A stretch of DNA of 64,000 nt, taken from contig JAJTUP010000015.1 of NCBI GenBank assembly GCA_021399435.1, positions 124,001 to 188,000 of the forward strand, written 5' to 3'. The position numbers and the translations under genes were made by a program. This document shows positions 12,958 through 22,257 of the stretch, in pieces; positions within the stretch are counted from its first letter, which is position 1; the number at the start of each line of letters is the position of its first letter. This stretch comes from Diaporthe sp. PMI_573 (taxonomy: Eukaryota; Ascomycota; Sordariomycetes; Diaporthales; Diaporthaceae). The notes beneath the pieces were generated by a model. It did no database searches. It had not been told where the DNA came from and was given only the letters and a program-made list of their open reading frames with translations.

Positions 12958-15900
12958 ATGGGGAATTGGAAGGAACTGGGTGTGGTCCCCGACTCGGACG
13001 ACGAAGGCTTCGACTCTGAGGACTCCCTCCCCACAGCCGCACGACACAGTCCACCGAAGCCACCGCCTGAGAGACGGCACTACGATATTTGGGAATTCCC
13101 AGGCTCGTCAGGGCCCCTTGGCTCTCAATGGGAGATCACGCCTACTGACCTGCATGCCGAGGCGCACGACAATCTCAATGAACCAAATTCGAGTTCCTCG
13201 GCGGATCCTGGAACAGAGATTCAACATGCACGTGACCGAAAGCCGCGAGATGCACCCAGCAGCAGCCCTTCGACTGGAGATGATGTGGCCATTCATACAA
13301 CAGGCGGCCAATGCTCCCAAGACATGCTTGAAAACAGCTCTGGAATTCGGAACGCATCCACGACAATCCCATCCGGACGAGACGAGATATCATCCAGCGT
13401 TGTCCAGATACTTGCGCCTTCCGCCGACCCCTTCCCTGGCAGCTCCCTCAAACCCGTCCCCGAGGCACAATTCCCGGAAGTTTATCACGAGGTCGAGAAC
13501 GACATTCAGCCGTCAAGCCAGCTCCGGAATGCGAATAGCCGGCGAGACAGGCCTGTAGCGTCTTCGCCGCGAGCTGGTCGATCCCTACGGCCCCGCAAGC
13601 CGATTCAGGAACATCCATATCTCCTCGAGAATGCCCAATACAGTCGTTTTATGAAATCTCACGGTGTGAAACCTATTCACATTGCTGTGCAGGAACAGAG
13701 TCTCAGTAAAAGCCATGGCGAAAACGTGTCGCAAGAGCAAGACTACACAGGTGGCGAGAGCCAGCCAACATCGGGTGGCCCAGGTGAAGAATCGCAGGGT
13801 CTCCGAACGAACCCCTTCAGATATGCCTCAGATGATGATGTGGATGAGTTGGCCTTGTCACCATCGCCAAGAACTTCGTCGCCTCGTCTTCGGCCACAGG
13901 CGAGCAGTGAGCGCAGTCCCAGTCAACAAACGAACGACACAAGTATCAACGGAGAGGAGGAGGAATTTCCAGACATCAAAGACCTTGCTCTAAAACGGGC
14001 GAAAACACCAGCCAAGCCGTCAAAACGACCAACGCCGTCCAGGTCTCCCACATCGAGGAAGCGACCGAAAATCAGACACGAGATTCTCGGGAATGTACCA
14101 GCCCCCGTCAACGTAGACGACGATTGGGATATTCCGCTTTCACCAGGTCCTCTGCGGGTTGACCCGGCGCTGGCCGGCTCCCCGTCTCCGGATGCCTCAC
14201 CTCGGTCTTTCTCTCAGACAATAGATGACACTTGGGAAGCCACAGCTGTTGGGCGACTCAGCAATGGTCCGGAGGCCGGAAATCCCTCCGGGGTAGTCGA
14301 CCTTACAAATGGTTTGCAGAGCGGCGAAGACGAAGCTTCTTCGGAATCAGAAGACCGCAGTTCAAGCAGCGATTCCGACATCATACAGAGGACTGGGAAA
14401 AGGATGAGAGGCGTGCTGCCTGCTTCATGGCTCAGGTTAGACCAGCAATCCAACAAGGCTGTACCGAAAGGCGTTCTCAGCAGGCCACCCCCGCCACGCT
14501 CTCCGGATGGGCGGCAGCGTGGAGTGGCCACGGTGAGGCACACAAAAACCATGGCCGTTAGCAATGATCTCGAAGATCTCGAAGATGACTACGGTGATGA
14601 TGACGATGACGACGACGACGAGCACGCGACGAAACAGACGGTTGACACCTCGAGTCGTGATCAGGAATACGAGTTCAGCTTTCCTGGCAACGAAGCGGAG
14701 GGTATCGACGATAGTCTGTCAGTGATTGAGGAAGACTTCGTCGACTGGATGCTACCTGGAGGCAAACGGAATCGGACTTCGAAAGGCATTCCGAACAAGA
14801 GAAGAAAGAATGCGCAGCAAAGGTTGTTCAAAGGGAGACAACGCTATCGACAACCCAAGATCTCAAATTCTTTGCACCGTACAAATCACTCAAGTGGCAC
14901 CGCAAGAACTCGGCAGCCCCAGATCAGATTCAAACAGAACACCCAGAAGACTCGAGCAGCGCCGCCGCCGGCGCTAGGCATTGCAGATGTCATCGAGCCC
15001 GGTGCGCCGAGGTTCATAAGGATCGCTGCCCGAGCTGCCAGTAGGCGTCAAGATCTGGGTAGATCGAACCCCAACAAGGCCATCAATCTCGGAACCCGCA
15101 AGGACAACTTCGATGTTCATTCGGTTCTTCGAGACTGGACAATGGGCAAGATCAAGCGAAAAGCAATACACCGACAACCGGCCTCGGGCCTTGCGCCGAC
15201 TGGGCAAGGCATGCGAAAGCCAAGACGGCCTCTTGGGCAGCTATCCTCGAATATCACAACACACACTGGACCACGTGCCGGCGTATCCTTCAGCAAACCT
15301 TCAAATCCTACGAGGCAGATAAGCTTGAACGATTACGTGGCCACCAGTAAACCAGGACCTCGCCCGGTGTATAATCCCATCGGAGGGGCGACGCCCTTAA
15401 GGACGCAATCGCTCACCCCGGGTGACGACTACCTCAGCAGGCCAGCGCAGCTTGAGGCCGATGTATTGCATGGCTCGGAAAATGCAGCCTTCACTGCGAG
15501 GAAGAAGATGCTGGATCTCGTGTTTCGCAAAACCAGAAAGGAGATACTAGCTCCAACATTCCGCCTCCAGGAAAGCCCGTCGAACGAAGCGCAGCTCGAG
15601 AAGAGCCCAAACAAGATCCACGGCTCCGAACACAGCATATTCGGCCACGCGCAGCCCAAATCCCGCCGACCCGGGGTTATGAAACCCCGTTTTCGCAAGC
15701 AGGTTGAACCAAAGCGTCTTGACCTCGATGCCCCCCAGTTCAGACATGCGAACGATCCACTTCCTGGATACGAAGCTCCTGTGAACGAGAACAGCCTTGA
15801 AGCACCTCGTCAAGAGCAGAACAAGATTCTGGGACTGGGACCCTACGGGACACAGTATACGCACCATTTCGATATTTTCCCCCTGCAGGAGCATGTCTTC

Positions 15901-18900
15901 TTCCACCACAGCACCCTCATTGGAAATGGAACCTTGAAGGAGGCTTTGGACTGCCAATTCCTTGATAACATTACCCGACCTCGAACTGTAGCCTCCTTCA
16001 ATCTCGCGGATCACTTTTTCCACTGGGGACTCTGGACTGACGCCACGTCTTCCGAGCTCGGACTGCTTTTCGATCTGCTCTCAGAACAGCTGTCAATGAC
16101 CGATGCGATCGACGCTGAACAGACATGTTGTAAGGCTGTCAAATGTGCTGACCACGTCCTCGAGTATATACTGCACTCGATCTGGGTCAAAGATGATTCA
16201 GACCTCAGGCCATGTGCTCAGAGGCTCTTGGAACTGTTTCTTGGCTTCTCCCGTCTCACTCAATCATTTGCATCCAAACGTCAATCTCGTACATTTGTCG
16301 AGGCCAATACTAGGCTTCTCATCTGCTCGCTAGTACTCCTACGAATCTTCCAGAGTACCCCGGAGCTCTCGAGCACTACTGTACATGTTGAGGAATTGAT
16401 CAAGTCTTTCTCGAACGCAATTATTCAGGGACTTTTGGAGATAGGCACCTCGGGTATTCGAGCGACATACGATGACCTGCAGCGCCTTGCTGCTAGGGAG
16501 CGAGGAATACGAGGCGACAGTTCCACCATGACCTGCTGGGTGGTCGTTATCAAAGTATTGGACGCAGCTCACATTCCAAGGGCTGGCTTCTGGGACTTGA
16601 CATATTCTCTCATGGGCACACCTAACCTCCTACAAAGCTCCAACGTTCAACATTTCGAGAGCCTTTGGAGGGATATTTTCACTCTGGTACCGCTTCAGGA
16701 TTTTGACGATAATGGCATAATTGCGAGAGGCTTGCGGCACACCGATATTGTACAAGGATCTCAACGATGGGGTTTGCCACAAAAACTGCTCAAACGGGTC
16801 TTCGAGTTCTGTAAAAATAATCCGAAGCAGTCGCCTAGTTTCAACGAATACTGCTGCGCTCTGCTCGGCCGCTGTCATCGCCTCATCGATCAATGGGGTT
16901 GGTATAAGTGCAGTGGCATCGTCGGCGCCATCTTTGATTTCTTTGGCCAGCAAAATCTCTCGAATCTGAGGAATGAGCAAGTTTCGGAGTCGCCGCGATT
17001 CCTAGAGCACCTGAGTGGCACGACGTCTTTGTCCGTCGACGCCGAGGACCGGTGCTTTCATATCTTCCTCAAGATGTTGGCATTGTCGATCCAGACCATG
17101 AGAAGACACGGCCTTTACAACGATATCCGAAATCTTATCGCCCGTACTCTCCCCAATCATGATCGCCAGTACTCAAAAGAGCAGACCATTCACGCCCATG
17201 ATCTTGCTGCCTTGAGAAATCACCACGACTTGCTGTGTACTCTCTTCTGGGCCGCTCCTGCTGAGGAACGACCTGCTGTCCACTTAATAGAGAAACTGGT
17301 GTCTCCTGGAAGTTCCCACAAAGAAGCTGTCCTTCTCAACCTCCGGGCATGGAGACAGCTTGCGACATTTGTCGTGTCTTCAGGAGCTACAAATGACGTT
17401 TATCGCCCTCTTATGTTATGGCAAAACCGCGTCTTTCAGCAGGTCCTCGAACAGTATCATTCAGCAGCCAGCGAAATTCAGCGGCAGTTCATGTCCATGC
17501 CCTCAGAGACAAGGAAAGACATTGGTCAGCAGATACTCGACAGCTTCGTCTCTGCAAATCAGACTGCAGCAAAAGACGTCTTGCACTTCAGTGTGACAGC
17601 GTCCTTGGCAGTCATGAGGGACTGCCCATCACTGGCTTCTGCCATGTTCTCTTTCAACACAAGCCAATTGAGCAAAGCGTTTACCAATGCCGGCACTGAT
17701 GGCGAGAATCTAGATCGCGGTATCCTGCGAGCATGTTTCGAAACAGTCGAGGTCTTTTTGGATCGTTTGGAGAGTTTTGGCGGTGTTCTAAAGGAGGAAT
17801 CGGATGACTCCTTTTCATCGAGTGACAACCGCGAGTACACCGATGCTGTCGAGCTCCTCGATGAAAAAGTTGTCCAAGGATTTTTCATCGCCGTTCGTCA
17901 GGTACTGTCCTCAGCTGCACCTGGCGCAGGCTCCAATCACGACTCAAACTCGATCATCCGAGAGAAAGCCATCATCCTTTCGGGAAGGATCGCGAGCATG
18001 TTCATCAATGGAGGGAAAAGATCTCTGAAACACTTCTTCTCCATTGGGAAATATGGCTTGTTTGAAAATGCCCCCCAACATCTCAGCTTGGACAGGAGAA
18101 CATACCTGCCTCTTTTCGTGGCCACTTTGCTGAAGAATCACATCTTCGATTTCTCCAGCATAGGATGCAGCCACTTCGACATCTGGATGCTGTCATTGGT
18201 CAAACCTTTCCACGCCCTCAAGTACGAAATACACCTCGCCGAGACGCTCACGACGCTAGAATTGGGTTACATGAAGGGTGCTCTTGTCATCGACGGAATG
18301 CATCCCAGCTACCGTACGAGTCGTGACTTTTTTGCCTGCGCGGTCTCGTACATGAGAAAGGAGTTGCGGCAAAGCGACGTTGCGCGGCGGATGCCTCTCC
18401 GTGCCAAGTACGAGAAACTTCTCAAGCTGGTCATGCAGCAGATGAGGTCAGACATCAAATCCTTGGACTTGAACTCTGCCCAGCACAAGGATTACACAAG
18501 CTTCATCCGCGAGATTGTGGCACTTATTCAGTCCCATGGCACCGGAATCAGCACAGTCGACTCGTTTTACCTCCAGGCCAGTGCAGAATTTAGCCCTGCC
18601 ACAGAGGACCCTGAGCTCCACTCGGCGGTCATCATTGGGTATGGGCTCAGGTTAGGGGAAGGCGACACGACAGCGGGCCCCCAATTGTTCTCCTTCTTAT
18701 GCACCCACTTCAAGCGGTTCATGGCCGACGGCCAGCTCGACGCCGAAAGCAAGATCATCGAGAACGGCATGAGCAATGACAACATACTGGCATTTGTGCT
18801 CGGCCGCATGCTGCCCGCCATCATCCGGGCATCGTCAAGAAGCCCTGAGGTCTGGCCGCTTTTAGGCGTCTATTCTCAGGCCCTGAGGGATCTCTTTGGT

Positions 18901-19626
18901 AGGTCGCACTTGCCTAGAGAGATTCCTGACAAGTTTATCGGCCACTCCATCTCCCTGCTGGAGACCATCTTAGGCTACCTGTCGTTCGCCAAGGGGGAGA
19001 GCACGCCTGAGGCAGGGTTAAATCCAACACAGATACACTTGTTCGCGCAAATGATGGAAATCTGCCATGCCATACGTCCAAGTTTGACGTGCTGGCTGCT
19101 GCAACCATCGCTGGTCCAGATCAAGAGGCTGCAGGAATGTACAAACCAGATTACTCTCATCAGCAGGCAAGCAACCGCTTACCTCGATGGTGTGCGTGAC
19201 TCGCAAGGCCTAGAAGTGCCACTGCGACAGATCGCCGTCAGACAGCTCCTCGCGAGCCTTGCCGACACCGACATAAGTCCTTCCGTGTTTTCCAGTGCGG
19301 ACGGTCAAGTATCCAACTTTGCGCAACAGCTACAGCATGACTTGCAAAAATTTTGGACCGTCACAGAGGCAGCCAGCACAGCCGAGGTGCCCCCCACCTC
19401 GTCGACGCAGTTAGGCAGTCAGCCGGCGCAGGTGGCAAGGAATGACATGGAAACAAGGGCTGGTGAGCTTTTACCAGATTTGCATGATCAGCTTAAGAGA
19501 TGGATTCAAGCGATGGGCACGGGTGAAGGAGACGGGCGTGGTCATCGGGGTAGGCGGGCCAGTCGACCCGGGCGAGCTAGGTTGCCGCAGAGCGGGCGGT
19601 CCTGGCGGAGCATGTTGTGCATGTAA
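12958..19626 (+). CDS. Mus7/MMS22 family replication-damage repair protein
   Basis: Very large single-exon gene, 2222 residues, resembling fungal Mus7/Mms22 proteins, which act with the Rtt101/Rtt107-type ubiquitin ligase system to protect and repair stalled replication forks. The N-terminal ~900 residues are low complexity, rich in Ser, Pro, acidic runs (DDYGDDDDDDDDE near 545) and Arg; it opens MGNWKELGVVPDSDDEGFDSED, a Ser-Asp-rich start typical of the family. The conserved helical part begins about residue 955 with LGLGPYGTQYTHHFDIFPL and runs to about 2150. The last ~50 residues are Arg/Gly-rich (GRGHRGRRASRPGRAR) and may mark a missed terminal intron. Start 12958 has no competing upstream in-frame ATG. 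The family call comes from architecture and the FDIFPL region. Confidence 0.8.
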   Translation: MGNWKELGVVPDSDDEGFDSEDSLPTAARHSPPKPPPERRHYDIWEFPGSSGPLGSQWEITPTDLHAEAHDNLNEPNSSSSADPGTEIQHARDRKPRDAPSSSPSTGDDVAIHTTGGQCSQDMLENSSGIRNASTTIPSGRDEISSSVVQILAPSADPFPGSSLKPVPEAQFPEVYHEVENDIQPSSQLRNANSRRDRPVASSPRAGRSLRPRKPIQEHPYLLENAQYSRFMKSHGVKPIHIAVQEQSLSKSHGENVSQEQDYTGGESQPTSGGPGEESQGLRTNPFRYASDDDVDELALSPSPRTSSPRLRPQASSERSPSQQTNDTSINGEEEEFPDIKDLALKRAKTPAKPSKRPTPSRSPTSRKRPKIRHEILGNVPAPVNVDDDWDIPLSPGPLRVDPALAGSPSPDASPRSFSQTIDDTWEATAVGRLSNGPEAGNPSGVVDLTNGLQSGEDEASSESEDRSSSSDSDIIQRTGKRMRGVLPASWLRLDQQSNKAVPKGVLSRPPPPRSPDGRQRGVATVRHTKTMAVSNDLEDLEDDYGDDDDDDDDEHATKQTVDTSSRDQEYEFSFPGNEAEGIDDSLSVIEEDFVDWMLPGGKRNRTSKGIPNKRRKNAQQRLFKGRQRYRQPKISNSLHRTNHSSGTARTRQPQIRFKQNTQKTRAAPPPALGIADVIEPGAPRFIRIAARAASRRQDLGRSNPNKAINLGTRKDNFDVHSVLRDWTMGKIKRKAIHRQPASGLAPTGQGMRKPRRPLGQLSSNITTHTGPRAGVSFSKPSNPTRQISLNDYVATSKPGPRPVYNPIGGATPLRTQSLTPGDDYLSRPAQLEADVLHGSENAAFTARKKMLDLVFRKTRKEILAPTFRLQESPSNEAQLEKSPNKIHGSEHSIFGHAQPKSRRPGVMKPRFRKQVEPKRLDLDAPQFRHANDPLPGYEAPVNENSLEAPRQEQNKILGLGPYGTQYTHHFDIFPLQEHVFFHHSTLIGNGTLKEALDCQFLDNITRPRTVASFNLADHFFHWGLWTDATSSELGLLFDLLSEQLSMTDAIDAEQTCCKAVKCADHVLEYILHSIWVKDDSDLRPCAQRLLELFLGFSRLTQSFASKRQSRTFVEANTRLLICSLVLLRIFQSTPELSSTTVHVEELIKSFSNAIIQGLLEIGTSGIRATYDDLQRLAARERGIRGDSSTMTCWVVVIKVLDAAHIPRAGFWDLTYSLMGTPNLLQSSNVQHFESLWRDIFTLVPLQDFDDNGIIARGLRHTDIVQGSQRWGLPQKLLKRVFEFCKNNPKQSPSFNEYCCALLGRCHRLIDQWGWYKCSGIVGAIFDFFGQQNLSNLRNEQVSESPRFLEHLSGTTSLSVDAEDRCFHIFLKMLALSIQTMRRHGLYNDIRNLIARTLPNHDRQYSKEQTIHAHDLAALRNHHDLLCTLFWAAPAEERPAVHLIEKLVSPGSSHKEAVLLNLRAWRQLATFVVSSGATNDVYRPLMLWQNRVFQQVLEQYHSAASEIQRQFMSMPSETRKDIGQQILDSFVSANQTAAKDVLHFSVTASLAVMRDCPSLASAMFSFNTSQLSKAFTNAGTDGENLDRGILRACFETVEVFLDRLESFGGVLKEESDDSFSSSDNREYTDAVELLDEKVVQGFFIAVRQVLSSAAPGAGSNHDSNSIIREKAIILSGRIASMFINGGKRSLKHFFSIGKYGLFENAPQHLSLDRRTYLPLFVATLLKNHIFDFSSIGCSHFDIWMLSLVKPFHALKYEIHLAETLTTLELGYMKGALVIDGMHPSYRTSRDFFACAVSYMRKELRQSDVARRMPLRAKYEKLLKLVMQQMRSDIKSLDLNSAQHKDYTSFIREIVALIQSHGTGISTVDSFYLQASAEFSPATEDPELHSAVIIGYGLRLGEGDTTAGPQLFSFLCTHFKRFMADGQLDAESKIIENGMSNDNILAFVLGRMLPAIIRASSRSPEVWPLLGVYSQALRDLFGRSHLPREIPDKFIGHSISLLETILGYLSFAKGESTPEAGLNPTQIHLFAQMMEICHAIRPSLTCWLLQPSLVQIKRLQECTNQITLISRQATAYLDGVRDSQGLEVPLRQIAVRQLLASLADTDISPSVFSSADGQVSNFAQQLQHDLQKFWTVTEAASTAEVPPTSSTQLGSQPAQVARNDMETRAGELLPDLHDQLKRWIQAMGTGEGDGRGHRGRRASRPGRARLPQSGRSWRSMLCM

Positions 19627-19839
19627 TGGGCGCTTGGACGCCGGACAGACGTGCAAACTACTTACTATAGAGGCTGTAGAGAAAGGGGGCCAATCGAAAA
19701 GAAAATTGATCCTTCAAAGTATTATTGTACCGAGAAGCTGTGTCGCAGGGTCATGGGTGTCAACACGAGGTGGCTACTGAGTTGAACAGCAAAATGGCTC
19801 TCTGCCCAGTCAAATATTACTGGCCGCAAGTGTTGGATC
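19627..19839. other. short convergent 3' gap
   Basis: Just over 200 bp between the facing stops of the MMS22-like and LIN1 genes; presumably overlapping or abutting 3' UTRs. Nothing else was seen. Confidence 0.4.
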
Positions 19840-21375
19840 TCACACGAACTGTGCTAATCGATCCCAGGTGTCCTCACCCACTGCTCGGAATTCGACGCCA
19901 TCGAAATAGCCTGCGTCTTGCCAGGCCTTCATCGTCGGGCCGTCATAGGGCCCTTGTACCGAATTGCCGTCCCGGCCATCGGTCCACCGATACTCCCACA
20001 TCTTGTCTTCGCCCGCAACAGAACCGGCCCCGCGGCTGATGGATACCTCTGCGGCAGGCGTGGGCTCCCTCCACCGCTCGCCCGCCTCGTCCTGCCACTC
20101 CCTCACGAGGAGCTCCCTCTCCGTCTCGTACACCTCTGCGTACTCCCTGGCGAGCAGCTTGTCCGCCGCCCCCGTGATGACGCTGATGGCCTCCTTGATC
20201 CGGACTTGGGCCGGATCTTCGGGATCCTTACCGTGGTCCACATCCATGGCATCCGCGTCGCCGCCGCCCTTCCTCTCCCTGTCCTTGAGCTTCTTCAGCT
20301 TCCACTTGGGCACCTTCTTTGGCTCGCTCTTCCGCGCCCGGCCCAGCCGCGCCAGCGCCTCGATCGGCGTCTCGCCCGTGTCGAGGTGCAGAATCAGTGA
20401 GCGGAGCAGGTCCTGGGTGAGAAGGCTGTCGTCCTCTCTCCTGGCGGCACGCAGCTCGGCCTCACGCTTCTCGTGGGCGTCTCGTGCCTTTTTCATTTCC
20501 TTCTTGGACACCCCCTCCAGCCAGCGGTCGTGCACGGCGTCCGGATCGACAGCCTTACGGATGAAGGTTCCAGCCTCGTCGAAGGCGCCCTCCTCTTGCT
20601 CGTTCTTCATGTTGAAGGCGTCAATCTTGGGCGCATTGCGCTTCAGGCCCCCCATTCCGATCTCCTCGTCGACGCCCTCCTCCTGGATGGCCAGCTCGAC
20701 ATCCTCGTCGTCGTCGCTGCTGGCATTCTGCTCGTCGAGGTGAATATGTCCGCCGCTCTTACTCGTGCTCTCCTGGCCCTGGATCTTGTGCGCGTCCAGG
20801 AAGCGGACCTCTTTGCCCTTCTTGCCCCTCGATGTAGTGCGCGGTGCGGCCGGGTCGTTGGTGTCTTGCTCGTCCGCGTCGTCGTCATCGTCATCAGCGG
20901 CGAACATGTCCTCGTCGTCGTCATCGCCGCCGGCGCCCCCATTCCCTCCCCCCTGCCCACCCGCGGCCCCGTTGCGCAGGTTCCTGTTGTAGTTGTCTAG
21001 CTTGTCCGCGATGTCGACATCGCCGCCGCCGTTGGCACCCCTGGCCCCCCTCCGCTCGGCGCGGTCATCAAAAGTCTCATTCTCGGAGTCGCTGTCGTAG
21101 CCGTCAATGTTGACTGCGCCGCGCTTGGTGGCGCCGGGGCCCTTGCCGATGACGTCGGCCTCGAGGACGGCGGCATCCTCTGCGTCTGCTTCGTCGTCGT
21201 CACGAGAGTCGGGGGCCAGAGCGGAGGGATTGCGCACGTCAAACTTGACCCGCTTCGAAGACGAAGGCCCGCCGCGGTCGTGGCTTGGGCTGGCAGCGCG
21301 CTGCTCCCCGTGATGGGCGCGCGCAAAGGACTCGCCCGCGCGTTTAGGGCGGGCAGCCGCGTATCTGGAGGACAT
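19840..21375 (-). CDS. LIN1: LIN1/CD2BP2-like GYF-domain protein (U5 snRNP)
   Basis: Single-exon gene, 511 residues, of the Lin1/CD2BP2 (U5-52K) family, a component of the spliceosomal U5 snRNP that binds proline-rich partners through its GYF domain. Residues 1 to about 230 are disordered and acidic, with KRVKFD near the N-terminus and DDDDEDMFAADDDDDDADEQD mid-way. The conserved middle region includes KIDAFNMKNEQEEGAFDEAGTFIRK and DAVHDRWLEGVSKKEMKKARD, family hallmarks. The C-terminal GYF domain (about 455-511) shows WEYRWTDG, QGPYDGPTMKAWQDAGYFDG and ends in the LAQFV tail. Start at 21375 (MSSRYAAARPKR); no ATG lies further upstream in frame. Confidence 0.92.
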   Translation of the reverse strand: MSSRYAAARPKRAGESFARAHHGEQRAASPSHDRGGPSSSKRVKFDVRNPSALAPDSRDDDEADAEDAAVLEADVIGKGPGATKRGAVNIDGYDSDSENETFDDRAERRGARGANGGGDVDIADKLDNYNRNLRNGAAGGQGGGNGGAGGDDDDEDMFAADDDDDDADEQDTNDPAAPRTTSRGKKGKEVRFLDAHKIQGQESTSKSGGHIHLDEQNASSDDDEDVELAIQEEGVDEEIGMGGLKRNAPKIDAFNMKNEQEEGAFDEAGTFIRKAVDPDAVHDRWLEGVSKKEMKKARDAHEKREAELRAARREDDSLLTQDLLRSLILHLDTGETPIEALARLGRARKSEPKKVPKWKLKKLKDRERKGGGDADAMDVDHGKDPEDPAQVRIKEAISVITGAADKLLAREYAEVYETERELLVREWQDEAGERWREPTPAAEVSISRGAGSVAGEDKMWEYRWTDGRDGNSVQGPYDGPTMKAWQDAGYFDGVEFRAVGEDTWDRLAQFV

Positions 21376-22257
21376 GGTGATGGAAGAGAAGGGAAGGCTG
21401 CTACAGCTTCGAGCCTTGCTGCGCTGCGCTGTCAGGTTCAACGGCTAAAGTGGCCTGGGTGGCGCGTCACAAAGCGGAACGGCTCCCAGATCGGGGAGAG
21501 GTTGTTAGCCCTTGGGGTCAGGTCGAATGTACTTGCGCGCGAGGTGAAAATGCTAATGCAGGGCAGGTGCCAGGTACGAGAGGAGGTCCCTGCGAGCTTC
21601 CAGCAGCATACCCAGCAACCTTGACCCCTGGCCGGCAGGCGACCTACTACCTACCAACGCAGTAGGTAGGTACCTACCCATGTACCTAGGTACTACGTCA
21701 GCGGGGCGGCTGACTGGCGCACAAGTTGACAGGCACGCTGGGGCTACGGTGCGTGCTCCCTTCAAAGTATAACAATTTTGATTCTCATTGGAATACCTAT
21801 GCCAATCACAAGGACGCGCCGTTCATCAGCGTCGTCGGGATATCATAATGGGCAGCCATTTCCAGCTCCAGCGACGCCCTTCTCCTCCCTGAAGCCGCTC
21901 TCCTTTCCTGCCTTTTCTCCATTGCAGCTTCCCAACCCTATAACCAGCAGAGAACGGCATAGGTACTAACGCAGTAACCGAACGCTACCACTGATTGGAC
22001 TCTGTCTGCAAGTCCAGCAAATCTTACAACCAAGCCCCCAGATGGGCCTCGTCCTGCCGCCACCGTCCCGTACCGCCCCGTGTCTTGGTCGCTTGTGCTG
22101 TCCGCATCCATCGAATGCACCTGCCTGACCTATCTTGTCCTGTCCGCTGTTCCTATGGACCCCTGCCCCCCAGCCCCTGGGAGGGCCCTGGGGGGTGGGG
22201 GTGCTTCTTTCCACCGTCTCTTGTTTTCTTTGAGGGACGGGTGATCCTCGCCCTCTG
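21376..22257. promoter_or_regulatory. LIN1 promoter region / 3' of Ebp1-like gene
   Basis: Intergenic DNA of 0.88 kb: the LIN1 promoter near 21376 and the 3' region of the next minus-strand gene near 22257. A GTAGGTAGGTACCTACC-type palindromic microsatellite lies at 21641-21695. No coding evidence. Confidence 0.5.
21641..21695. repeat. CCTAGGTA/GGTAGGTA microsatellite
   Basis: Imperfect palindromic array of CTACCTAC / GTAGGTAGGTACCTACC / GTACCTAGGTAC steps, 266 bp upstream of the LIN1 start. Similar arrays occur at 25834-25863, 44981-45038 and 57236-57265, usually in promoters. Confidence 0.75.
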
